Assembly (NCBI GenBank): GCA_020186115.1
Contig: WSYJ01000164.1
Span: forward strand, 62,001 to 126,000
Origin: Histomonas meleagridis
Taxonomy: Eukaryota > Parabasalia > Tritrichomonadida > Dientamoebidae
DNA length: 64,000 nt
Direction of reading: 5' to 3'
The notes under the pieces were generated by a model that saw only the letters and a list, made by a program, of their open reading frames with translations, was not told the origin of the DNA and searched no databases. The position numbers were made by a program, and so were the translations under genes. This document shows positions 41,852 to 50,974 of this stretch, one piece after another (the first letter of the stretch is position 1; every line of letters starts with the position of its first letter).

Positions 41852-43168
41852 ATGAAATCTGAAGAAAGAGATATCTTACAATCTGTAGAATATATAATAT
41901 CCAATATAGATAGTCAAAATATTGAAGTGTCGGTATTTTGGACACTCAAATTTTTTGATGAAAAATATCCATTTTCATTTCATCTTCTTATTTATGAATT
42001 AATATATTATTATAGCTTACAACCAAAGCGAGACCTTTCATTATATTTATGTTACTTAAAAAATCTTGAAATAAAGGAAGAAGAAATATGTAAAAAACAA
42101 CATCAAGTCATAATAGGATTTAAAAATTATCTTTTAGATTTCGATTCTCAAGAAAGTAATTATATTCTCTTAAGAATGGTTGAAGAAAAATTGATTGATT
42201 CAAATTTTCGAAAAAATTCTTTATATTTTACACATCTTATGACTCAAGAAGAAATTGAAGACATGAGTCATTCCCCATTTTATACTAAATTTTTAAATAA
42301 TATTGAAACATTAAAAAAAAACGATTGGGAACTTCATAAACAATTAATTAAAGAAGGACATAATCCAAATGAAGTTGCAAAAATGATTCGAAATGATGAA
42401 ATAGAAAAACTTCAAGAAATATCATCACAAATGGATTTTGATTTTAATCAAATAATTGAACCATCACTTTATGAGAGATGTGATTTTATTAATAAAAAAG
42501 ATGTTACGTTAATTGATTATGCAGCATTCTTCGGATCAGTTAAATGCTTTAAATATTTACTTATGAATGGCGCAAGTTTAGAAAATATAGGTAAATATGC
42601 AATTGCAGGCGGTAACTTAGAGATAATTCATTTATATAATCAAAATCATTTATCATTTGAAATTTATGAAAATTCGGATAAAGAATTCCGTACTTTTAAT
42701 TCAAATGATGTGTATCATGTAATTATTATGGCTATGATTTCCAATTTAAATGATTTATTTCAAAATACTAATATATATATTTATGAAAGAAATAATAATG
42801 AGGATCATCCACCAAGATCTATTACATATAAAATTGCAATTAAATTCCATAGAAATGAGCTTTTTAAATATCTTTATGAAAACAAATTAATTAAAATTAA
42901 TGATTTAAATAAATTAGCAAAGCAAACTATTAAATATAATAACTATGAACTTATGTCATATTTAAAGGATAATGGGATGAAAATTGATGATAATATCATT
43001 AATGAAGCAGCAAAAAGAGGAAATTTATATCTTGTTAAACAATTTTTGGAAGAACATCAAATTCCAAAAAATATTTTGTTATTTGTTATAACAAAAAACT
43101 TGGAATTAATTGAATATATTCGTGAACAAAAAGGATTTGATATTAATGCTAGAAATGTATTTTTTTAA
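41852..43168 (+). CDS. DUF3447 ankyrin protein, locus C, first coding segment
   Basis: From ATG 41852 (MKSEERDILQSVEYIISNID) the frame carries the helical N-terminus, LHKQLIKEGHNPNEVAKMIR, KLQEISSQMDFDFNQIIEPS, LIDYAAFFGSVKCFKYLLMN and the DUF3447 repeat (FHRNELFKYLYENK). A Tyr/Asn-rich insertion stands at about 285-325. The frame reaches FDINARN at 43156, then runs four codons into a spacer and meets TAA. Exactly 80 bases after 43156 the first cassette of array C begins. The protein is probably cytosolic or membrane-associated; the function of the family is unknown. Confidence 0.85.
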   Translation: MKSEERDILQSVEYIISNIDSQNIEVSVFWTLKFFDEKYPFSFHLLIYELIYYYSLQPKRDLSLYLCYLKNLEIKEEEICKKQHQVIIGFKNYLLDFDSQESNYILLRMVEEKLIDSNFRKNSLYFTHLMTQEEIEDMSHSPFYTKFLNNIETLKKNDWELHKQLIKEGHNPNEVAKMIRNDEIEKLQEISSQMDFDFNQIIEPSLYERCDFINKKDVTLIDYAAFFGSVKCFKYLLMNGASLENIGKYAIAGGNLEIIHLYNQNHLSFEIYENSDKEFRTFNSNDVYHVIIMAMISNLNDLFQNTNIYIYERNNNEDHPPRSITYKIAIKFHRNELFKYLYENKLIKINDLNKLAKQTIKYNNYELMSYLKDNGMKIDDNIINEAAKRGNLYLVKQFLEEHQIPKNILLFVITKNLELIEYIREQKGFDINARNVFF

Positions 43169-43236
43169 ATTTTGATGTAAATTTATTAAAAATGCGTTTT
43201 CAAATAAAAATTTGGATTTTATTTTAAGTAATTGAA

Positions 43237-45983
43237 ACTCCTCTTATAGTTGCATCAAGAATAAATTCCATTGATGCTGTTAAATTTCTTCTGAAACAAG
43301 AAGGAATTAATATTAATGCTAGAGATATATCTTTGTAATATTTAAATATTACTTCAAAAATTTTATGTTTGAAAATAGTATTCGGAATGCATTTAAATAA
43401 TAAAATACTGCACTTTTGAACGCATCTTGGAATGGAATTGAAATAGTAAAATTACTTCTTGAATATAAAGGAATTGATATCAATGCCAAAGAAATTGTAC
43501 AATTGTTTGATTGATGATTTATTTCCGTAATATTGGATTTCAAAATAAAATTTGGAAAATTTTCAAATTATTAGATACAGCACTTATTAGAGCATCTTTA
43601 ATTAATAATAAAGGAATCGTTGAATTGCTTCTTAAACTTAAAGGAATTAATATAAATGATAAAGATATTTATTTGAAATAGTTAATATTTGTTAAAATAA
43701 TTTCGTGTTTCAAAATATTTTATGGTAATTAATCATATTTTTTCATACAGCACTCATAAATGCGTCAATAGTTGATAATAATGATATAGTTCAATTACTC
43801 CTTGAACAAGAAGGAATTGATATTAATGCTAAAGATATTTATTTGTTTTATTTAATTTTTATTTTAATATTTTGAAATTTTAAAACGATATTAGGAAATT
43901 ATTTAAAAAATTTAATACAGCATTTATTTTGGCATTCCAAAGTGATAATAATGAAACAGTTAAAATACTTCTTAAACATGAAGAAACAGATATTAATTTT
44001 AAAGATATTTATTATTTATATTAGAAATTTATTTCGATATTATAATATTTTAAAATGATATCTGGAAATTATTTAAATTGTTTAAACCAATTCTCATTAA
44101 TGCATATGAGAAAGGAAATATAGAAATATTTAAATTGTTTCTTGCACACAAAAGAATTGATATTAATGCTAAAGATATTAATTTATTATGTATAAAACTT
44201 ATTTTAATAATTTGATATATTTTAATAATATTTGGTATTTTTTTGGAATACTTAAAACATTACTTATTTATGCATCTAAGGAAGGAAACATAGAAATAGT
44301 TAAATTAATTCTAGAAAATGAAAGAATTGATGTTAATGTTAAAGATATTTTTTAATTGTTATTAATTTTTTGTTTAATAATTTGATGTTTTAAGATAATG
44401 TTTGGAATTTTTTCATTTTATTTAATACTTCTCTTCATCATGCATCTAAGAATGGAAATATAGAAATTGTGAAATTACTTCTTAAACAAAAGGGAATTAA
44501 TATAAATGCTATAAATATTAAATCATTTTATTTGAAATTTACATTAAGATTTTTGTATTTAAAAATAATGTTTGGAAGTTATTCGAATTTTTTAGTTCGG
44601 CTATATTTTATGCAACAGCAAATTGTCATGTAGATATAGTGAAATTACTTATTGAACAAGGTATTGATATCAATGTAAAACATATTTATTTATCATATAT
44701 AGTATTTATTTCATTAATATATGATTTCAATTCAACATTTGGAATTTAATCAAAACATTTAGAACCTCACTTATTTATGCATCTTCAAAAGGATACATAG
44801 AAATAGTTAAATTACTTCTTACACAAGAAATAATTGATATTAATGCCCAAAATATTTATTTCTTTTTATTGAATGTTTCTTTCAATGTCATGAAATTTTA
44901 AAATAAAATAAGGAAATTAATAAAATCATTTGAAACAGCATTTGTTGTTGCATTTCAAAATGGTCATAAAGATATAGTTAAATTACTTCTAAAACAAAAA
45001 GGTTTTGATATTAATATTAAAAATAATACTTTTTATTATTTGTTTTTTTATTTCTATAATTTGATATTTTTAAACAAAGCATGGAAATTTATCAAATAAT
45101 ATGAAACTACACTTATGATTGCATTTAAGACATACCACATAGATATAGTTAAATTACTTCTTGAACAAGAAGGAATTGATATTAATGCTAAAGATATTTT
45201 TTATTTTTAATCAATATATATTTAAGTAATTTGAGGTTTCAAAATAATATTTGGATGTTATTTTAAATATGTAATACAATACTTTCTAATGCATCCAGAA
45301 AAGGTAATACGAAAATAGTAAAATTACTTCTCAATCATGAAGAAATTGATATTAATTCTCAGAATATTTAAATTTATTTCATAATACAACATTCAATCAT
45401 TTGTAATTTCGATATAATATCTGGAAATTATTTGCTTATCTTGAAACAGCACTTATCATTGCATCTCTTTCAAGCAAAACAAATATAGTTAAACTATTAC
45501 TTACTAAAAAAGGAATTAATATTAATGCTAAAGATATTTTTTGCTTATGTTTAATATTTTTTCATGTAATTCGACGATTTTAAATAATATTAGGAATATA
45601 TTCGAATTTTTTGGCACAGCATTATATTATGCAACAATAAATTGTAATATAGGCTTAGTTAAATTACTTCTTGAACAAAAAGGCATTGATGTTAATGTAA
45701 AAAATATTTATTATTATTAAATAATCTTTATTTCATTAAATTATTGTTCCAAAATAAAATTTGGAAATAATATATATTATTAGAAACTGCACTTACTTAT
45801 GCATCTGAAAATGAATATACAAAAATAGTTAAATTAATTCTTGAACAGAAAGAAATCGATGTCGATAATCAAAATATCCAAATATTTTTTAAATTTTTGA
45901 TTAAAATTTTATATGATTCAATAAAAAATTTTATCGAACATTATCAAAATAATTCAATATTTAACATGAAAATCAAACATTAA
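43237..45983 (+). repeat. ankyrin cassette array C: 16 strongly diverged cassettes, 170-nt period
   Basis: Cassettes begin at 43237, 43407, 43577, 43747, 43917, 44087, 44257, 44427, 44597, 44764, 44935, 45106, 45276, 45446, 45616 and 45786. Steps are 170 except 167 (cassette short by one codon) and two of 171. I read all 16 cassettes and found no stop, although sequences differ widely (TALLNASWNG, PILINAYEKG, TSLHHASKNG, SAIFYATANC). Spacers contain stops in most frames. GG occurs at bases 58-59 of each 80-nt spacer. Only about half of the borders show ACAG. The last cassette runs into a C-terminal extension and ends at TAA 45981. Confidence 0.9.
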
Positions 45984-46157
45984 AATTTTAATGGTACATT
46001 AAGTCAACAAACCATAAGTAAGATATATTTCTGGTAAGAAAATTCAAAAATCATGTGATATCCCTTTAAATATTCTTGGTTATCACACCGAAAAATTGAT
46101 CGTTAATTTGCTGTTTAATTATAAGCGAACGTTAATAATTTGATTTAAGCACTTTAC

Positions 46158-46169
46158 AAAAAGTATTAA
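46158..46169 (+). promoter_or_regulatory. candidate core promoter motif before the G-patch gene
   Basis: ACAAAAAGTATTAA runs up to the out-of-frame ATG at 46170, with the same spacing as at the Bre1-like gene. It may position transcription start close to the coding ATG at 46183. Confidence 0.4.
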
Positions 46170-46182
46170 ATGTCTGTTAACA

Positions 46183-46605
46183 ATGACAGAAGAAAATGTT
46201 TCTTTTGTTATCCCAGTGAAACCAAAAGTTGAAAAATCACCAAAACAAGCTGTTTCCTCTATGTTTACAAAGCCAAAAAGCACTATTTCAAATTCTACAC
46301 AGAATGAACCGAAGATATCTTTTAAGAAAAAAGTCAAAGCTAAACATGCACCAACAAGGAATGTAGTGCAACAAGGTGAAAAAGAGAGTAGTTTTTTAAC
46401 ATTACTGAAACAAAGGCAAAAAGGGATTGCTCCACCACCACCAGTTCCAACACAAAATGCTATTAATAGTAATGTTCATGTTGGAGGATTTGGAGAAATT
46501 GCATTAAGGATGCAAGGTTGGGAACCAGGCATGCCAATTGGTTCAGATACCACAATACATCCGAAAAAACGTAAACCAAAGGCAGACCCAGATCCAAGCA
46601 ATTAA
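46183..46605 (+). CDS. small G-patch-like protein (Spp2/GPKOW type)
   Basis: A 140-residue basic protein. The N-terminal half is disordered and Lys/Ser/Pro-rich, with a PPPPVP segment at about 86. It ends in GGFGEIALRMQGWEPGMPIG, like the G-patch core (FG..L..MGW.PG..IG), followed by a basic tail (HPKKRKPKADP). Spp2/GPKOW G-patch proteins activate the DEAH helicase Prp2 in splicing. Position, size and motif fit, but the subgroup is uncertain. An upstream ATG at 46170, out of frame, sits directly after a TTTACAAAAAGT box and would encode a 20-residue overlapping frame, so leaky scanning or a start site between the two ATGs is implied. Confidence 0.65.
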   Translation: MTEENVSFVIPVKPKVEKSPKQAVSSMFTKPKSTISNSTQNEPKISFKKKVKAKHAPTRNVVQQGEKESSFLTLLKQRQKGIAPPPPVPTQNAINSNVHVGGFGEIALRMQGWEPGMPIGSDTTIHPKKRKPKADPDPSN

Positions 46606-46665
46606 AAACAATTTTACGAAATACAATGTTTTCAAGTATAAATAGACATTTAAAAATAAAATACT

Positions 46666-46742
46666 TATTTTCTCATTGTTATTCTGTAAAATATTTTCTC
46701 ATTATTATTCTGTAAAATATTTTCTCATTGTTATTCTATAAA
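46666..46742. repeat. 26-nt tandem repeat, three copies
   Basis: Three head-to-tail copies of TATTTTCTCATTGTTATT-CTGTAAAA with two or three changes lie in the 3' flank of the G-patch gene. Confidence 0.85.
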
Positions 46743-46929
46743 TATGTTTAAGCATGAGAAAAAATCCAAACAAAGTTTATTAGTTATGAATTCCACATTT
46801 AGTCTTCAATATTTTAACAGTTACTGTGAAATTTCTACAAAAAATTGAAACTATCGGCAATACAAAAACTTAAAGTACGATTAAAACGAATTCAAAAATA
46901 TGCCTTTTTTAACTTCAAACTATTTTTAC

Positions 46930-48303
46930 TCAGAGTCTCTCAGCGATTCCCGGCTGCCTTTCTAAGCACCTTGCGAACACTGCCTTCTCGTCGATAGTCA
47001 ACAGCTCGTGGTTCTTGACGACCTGTTTACCTCCTACGAAAGTTGAGTGTATATCCTTTCCTGACATTCCGAACACCATATGCCATGGCAAGTTGCCAAT
47101 AGTCACAGGCGATGGTGCGTCGTAATCGACGAGAATGATATCAGCGAATGCGCCTGGTTCAATGATTCCGACTTTCTTTTGGAATGCCTTCGATACCAAT
47201 TTGCTGTTGCCTTCCATTAATATCTTAAGTGAGTCATAACCCATAACGCGTGGGTCTTTATGGTTAAGTTTTTGCGCGCAGTACAAGAACTTCATTTCTT
47301 GCAACATGTCGTATGTCATTCCATCAGTTCCAAGTGCTAAAGGAATTCCACGCTTAAGAATGGCCTCTGCTCTTGGTAACCCAACAGCATTGTTAAGGTT
47401 AGATGATGGATTTGTGACAATGTTTGTGCCCGTCTTCTTGATTAAGTCGAGTTCTTCGTCATTGACAAAGACACAATGTCCATAAATAGTATTCGGACCA
47501 CAAATTCCAAAGTCAACAAGACGTTGTACACATGTTTTGCCATAATTTTTCATGGAGTAATCTTCGTCATATTGTCCTTCGGCAACGTGAATGTGATATC
47601 CAACATATGGTAATGCTTCTGGTACAGATTGTAAGGCTTCAACAGACTTCTTAAGTGTTTCGTCTGAGCATGTGAACGGTGCGTGCATACCAAAGGAGGC
47701 GGCAAGCATTGGATTCTTATCTTTCTTATAACAACGTTCAATGAAGCGACGATTTTCTTCTATGCCAGCATAGGCTCCATCCATTCCATTACGGTCTGTA
47801 ACTTCATAGGCAATGTGATTACGGATGTGGCAATCTAATGCAGCTTGAGCAATATCATCATTGGCACCTTCAATGCAATTTGGAGAGGCATGGTGATCAA
47901 CAACAGTGGTACAACCGGTCTTAAGAGCAACAATATTGAAGGCAGCTGCTGAAAGATAACTGTCTTCATGTTGAAGTGCACGATCAAGACGCCACCAAAG
48001 ACGTTGGAGGACTTCAAGGAATGTATAAGCTGGTGGATCCTTAAGTGCAAGACCACGGCTAAATAAACCATAATAATGTCCGTGTGCGTTAACAAATCCT
48101 GGCATGATAAACTTACCTTCTGCATTGACGTATTTAGCAAATTTGTATTTGTTGCGAAGTTCAGCTGTTTTTCCACATTCAATGATTGTATCATCTTCGA
48201 AAACTACAGCACCATCATTTTCTATTTCATGAGAAAGATCTCTAACGAGACGGCCATTTCCGATGATTGTCTTTAATCCACGGTTGTGTATGGAAGAAAG
48301 CAT
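46930..48303 (-). CDS. ssnA: SsnA-like aminohydrolase (amidohydrolase superfamily)
   Basis: A 457-residue protein matching bacterial SsnA in long stretches: MPGFVNAHGHYYGLFSRG (metal HxH at about 74-76), RLWWRLDRALQHEDSYLSA, GCTTVVDHHASPNCIEGA, YHIHVAEGQYDEDYS, IYGHCV, and LALGTDGMTYDMLQEMKF (metal Asp). All metal and base residues of the TRZ/ATZ deaminase group are present. It should hydrolyse a cyclic amidine or purine/pyrimidine-like substrate; the SsnA substrate itself is not well defined. The close bacterial match suggests lateral transfer, as reported for many trichomonad metabolic enzymes. GC content rises sharply in the last 250 bases of the gene. Confidence 0.9.
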   Translation of the reverse strand: MLSSIHNRGLKTIIGNGRLVRDLSHEIENDGAVVFEDDTIIECGKTAELRNKYKFAKYVNAEGKFIMPGFVNAHGHYYGLFSRGLALKDPPAYTFLEVLQRLWWRLDRALQHEDSYLSAAAFNIVALKTGCTTVVDHHASPNCIEGANDDIAQAALDCHIRNHIAYEVTDRNGMDGAYAGIEENRRFIERCYKKDKNPMLAASFGMHAPFTCSDETLKKSVEALQSVPEALPYVGYHIHVAEGQYDEDYSMKNYGKTCVQRLVDFGICGPNTIYGHCVFVNDEELDLIKKTGTNIVTNPSSNLNNAVGLPRAEAILKRGIPLALGTDGMTYDMLQEMKFLYCAQKLNHKDPRVMGYDSLKILMEGNSKLVSKAFQKKVGIIEPGAFADIILVDYDAPSPVTIGNLPWHMVFGMSGKDIHSTFVGGKQVVKNHELLTIDEKAVFARCLERQPGIAERL

Positions 48304-48763
48304 AGAAAAAAGTGAACTGTTGGCCGTTTATTGACTTCAATTTTGATTGTTTTAAGCTGTCGTTTTTTTGGAGATCAAAATCTATTCAAAATTTAACGTT
48401 CTCCTCTACTTTGAATGCTGATAGAACGTCACTTTCTTGTTGCAATTTTGTGAGTCTGGAGACCGTTAGTTTTAATTTGGAACTTGATCGTTTTTTATTC
48501 AATTTTTTGATCCAGAGTGCTCTGAAAAGATGACAAAATTACTTTAAAAGAAAAATATCGACAAAAAAATTATTGTGACAGCGGTTGAACTCCACAAATT
48601 CAAAATTGTGTTGTTTATAAAGAAGAAAAATTTATTTCCAAACTTGTTAATAATTTGGTTTTGATATTTGTTTTAATTTTTATACATTCATTTAATTAAC
48701 ACTCAAAAGTTAATATTGTCATATCCACATTTAATGTTATTTTTATTAAATTACAATATTGCA
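48304..48763. other. intergenic
   Basis: About 460 bases upstream of the SsnA-like gene. No supported gene. A reversed CAAAAAGT-type box (GAAAAAAGTGAAC) abuts the start. Confidence 0.45.
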
Positions 48764-50560
48764 TTATACTCTTTTCACGGGAAGATATTTCCTCATGAAA
48801 GGGAATTGTCTCAGTGTATCCATTGTTGTTGTTCTGTTCCAAAAAGTTGTCTTTATTTCATCGCTTGCTAGACTGAACTTTTTATTTTCTTCCATTTTCA
48901 ATAACTCAAGACCAGGAATGAATGTTACGTTGAGCATTAACATAAGTTCACGAATAGGGATTTCATCTTGCATCATTTCATCCTTTTTCATATTCATTAA
49001 AATGTACACTATTATTGTATTCTTTAAATCAGGACAAATATCCTTCAAAATCTCATTACCGCCAGACTCATGAGAAATGTTTGGAATCATTAGTATAAGT
49101 CCTGTTATTTGTGACAAATACTTTAACTTAATTTCTACGCATTGTTCAAAAGCAGTTGTGAATGAATGCCATAAAATTGCGTTGGAGAACGTTAACCTGT
49201 ATGGATTTGACAGAACTCTGTTCGATAATTTCACATCAAGCAACGATACGAACACATCAAAGACAAAAGTGTTAATTGATGGCGTGAAACCTAAACTCGT
49301 CTTAACTATGGCAAACACCTCTTGAAACTCATCCAACAAAGTATCGACATCAAATTTAGCTTGCACGAATCGATTAGAAAGGATATCAAAGTTCGTAAGT
49401 AATGGAGTAGCAATTTCTCGTGTTTGAATATTAATGACATCTTCAAATCTCTTTAAGAAATCTGTTAAATATTCTTCGTGGAGAGTTTCTTTCGTAGGAT
49501 TCCTTTGTATTAATACATATAATACTATAGATGTCATGAATTTGGTTTCGTTATCCCCTTTCATTGATAAAGGAGCTTTTAAATATTTCTCGAAGAAAAC
49601 ATTTGCAAATGTTTCATATTCACTTCTTTCAGTCTCTTTAAGTAATATTTTAGACTCTAACAAAAAACTATAAATTGGAAATGCGGCAGGTGGTTGTTCG
49701 ATCTTTTTGTCTGCATCAACATACGTTGGCATAGAACATCGCGAATATCTTTGGCTCATTACACTGGCCAATAAATTGATTAAATTTTCGAACTTTTTTT
49801 CTTTTGTTTCTTCTTCCTCTTCTTCTTCTTCTTCCTCCTCTTCTTCTGCTTCCTCTTCCTCTTCTTCCTCTTCTTCTGTTTCTTCTTCTTCTTTCGCTTT
49901 GTTGTTTTCTTCATTATTATTATTATTATTAATTTTCGATTTACGAACTCGAATAACTTTGCGCTGTCGAGTCGCTGTCTGTTTTGGTTCGTTGTTGTTC
50001 GTTTCTGTTTGTGGTTTTTGATCTTCTGTAGTGGATTTGTCTAATTCTTCATCATATTCAACTATCTCTTCATAGCTATCATCGTTGTCATTTGCTTCCT
50101 CTGGAGCATTCAGAGCTTGTAAGTTGCTCATACTCTTTGGTCTGCTGATTATGTCAATTTTACATGAAATATTTAGTGATGGTGGAACAGACCGATTTGA
50201 TGTCATTGGTATGACAAAATCTGGTTCTTTGGAGTCAAGGCGCTGACTTATGTCTATTGTAAGTTGGCCATAAATTCGTGGAGTATTATCTGCAGTGTAT
50301 CTATGAAGTACAATCATAACATTTTTTGGTAAAAGTGCGTCACCTTGTTTGTTCATTTTAAATTTGCGACGAGACTTGCACTCTAAATTAAATGTAAGTA
50401 CTCTATTGGAATCAGGGAGAACATGTTTTGAATTAATTCTGGACTTGCCATTGATACAAGAAACGGTAAAACCACTGTCAGTACTCCGTTGAATGGAAAT
50501 GGATTTAATAACAATTGTGACGTCAGCGATGATAACTGGCTGATTCTTTGGCTGGAACAT
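48764..50560 (-). CDS. NT-C2-like domain protein with poly-Glu tract
   Basis: A 598-residue protein. Residues about 8-140 form a beta-rich domain like the N-terminal C2 (EEIG1/EHBP1 type): VTIVIKSISIQR, RVLTFNLECKSRRKFKM, KNVMIVLHRYT, IYGQLTIDIS, SLNISCKIDI. A charged linker follows with a KVIRVRKSK basic patch, Asn runs, and a poly-Glu tract of about 30 residues (about 222-255; GAA/GAG repeat at 49795-49900). The C-terminal 330 residues are helical, resembling a DIL-like or solenoid fold. NT-C2 proteins link membranes to actin or organelles. The domain is called by pattern; the helical part is unassigned. Confidence 0.65.
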   Translation of the reverse strand: MFQPKNQPVIIADVTIVIKSISIQRSTDSGFTVSCINGKSRINSKHVLPDSNRVLTFNLECKSRRKFKMNKQGDALLPKNVMIVLHRYTADNTPRIYGQLTIDISQRLDSKEPDFVIPMTSNRSVPPSLNISCKIDIISRPKSMSNLQALNAPEEANDNDDSYEEIVEYDEELDKSTTEDQKPQTETNNNEPKQTATRQRKVIRVRKSKINNNNNNEENNKAKEEEETEEEEEEEEEAEEEEEEEEEEEEETKEKKFENLINLLASVMSQRYSRCSMPTYVDADKKIEQPPAAFPIYSFLLESKILLKETERSEYETFANVFFEKYLKAPLSMKGDNETKFMTSIVLYVLIQRNPTKETLHEEYLTDFLKRFEDVINIQTREIATPLLTNFDILSNRFVQAKFDVDTLLDEFQEVFAIVKTSLGFTPSINTFVFDVFVSLLDVKLSNRVLSNPYRLTFSNAILWHSFTTAFEQCVEIKLKYLSQITGLILMIPNISHESGGNEILKDICPDLKNTIIVYILMNMKKDEMMQDEIPIRELMLMLNVTFIPGLELLKMEENKKFSLASDEIKTTFWNRTTTMDTLRQFPFMRKYLPVKRV

Positions 50561-50974
50561 ATAGAAACCGTTTGGGTGTTTAATTGAAATTTTTAACGCA
50601 ATATTGAAAAAAAATAAATTTAGAACATTACAAAGAAAAAATTGAATAAAATTAATAACATGTCAAAAGGGATAATGTGAAGTAACCATTAAATTTGACT
50701 CAACCACGCCGATGAACTGTTTACTCTTGATTAAGTGACAGTATATGTAATCGTGTAAAAAGATCTGATGAAGTAATTAATTAAATATCTTTAATATGAT
50801 ACATTTTGAATTATTTGATTTTAAATGAAGAAAATAATATAGGTAAATATATTTTTATATTAATAAAGATATGTTATATAATAATGATAATATATTTTTT
50901 TTCAAATAATATAAATTTATCATTTTTAATTTAGTTTATTTGAGAAATAAAATAGTATCATGTTTATACAACTT
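50561..50974. other. intergenic
   Basis: AT-rich; lies between the NT-C2-like start and the end of array D. No gene is supported. Confidence 0.5.

Noticed and set aside
33850-45983. Programmed ribosomal frameshifting across each spacer
   Set aside because: Spacers carry stop codons in the relevant frames and lack a conserved slippery site. Dozens of events per protein would be needed.
49707-50021. Plus-strand Ser-rich open frame
   Set aside because: It is the antisense shadow of the poly-Glu tract in the NT-C2-like gene.
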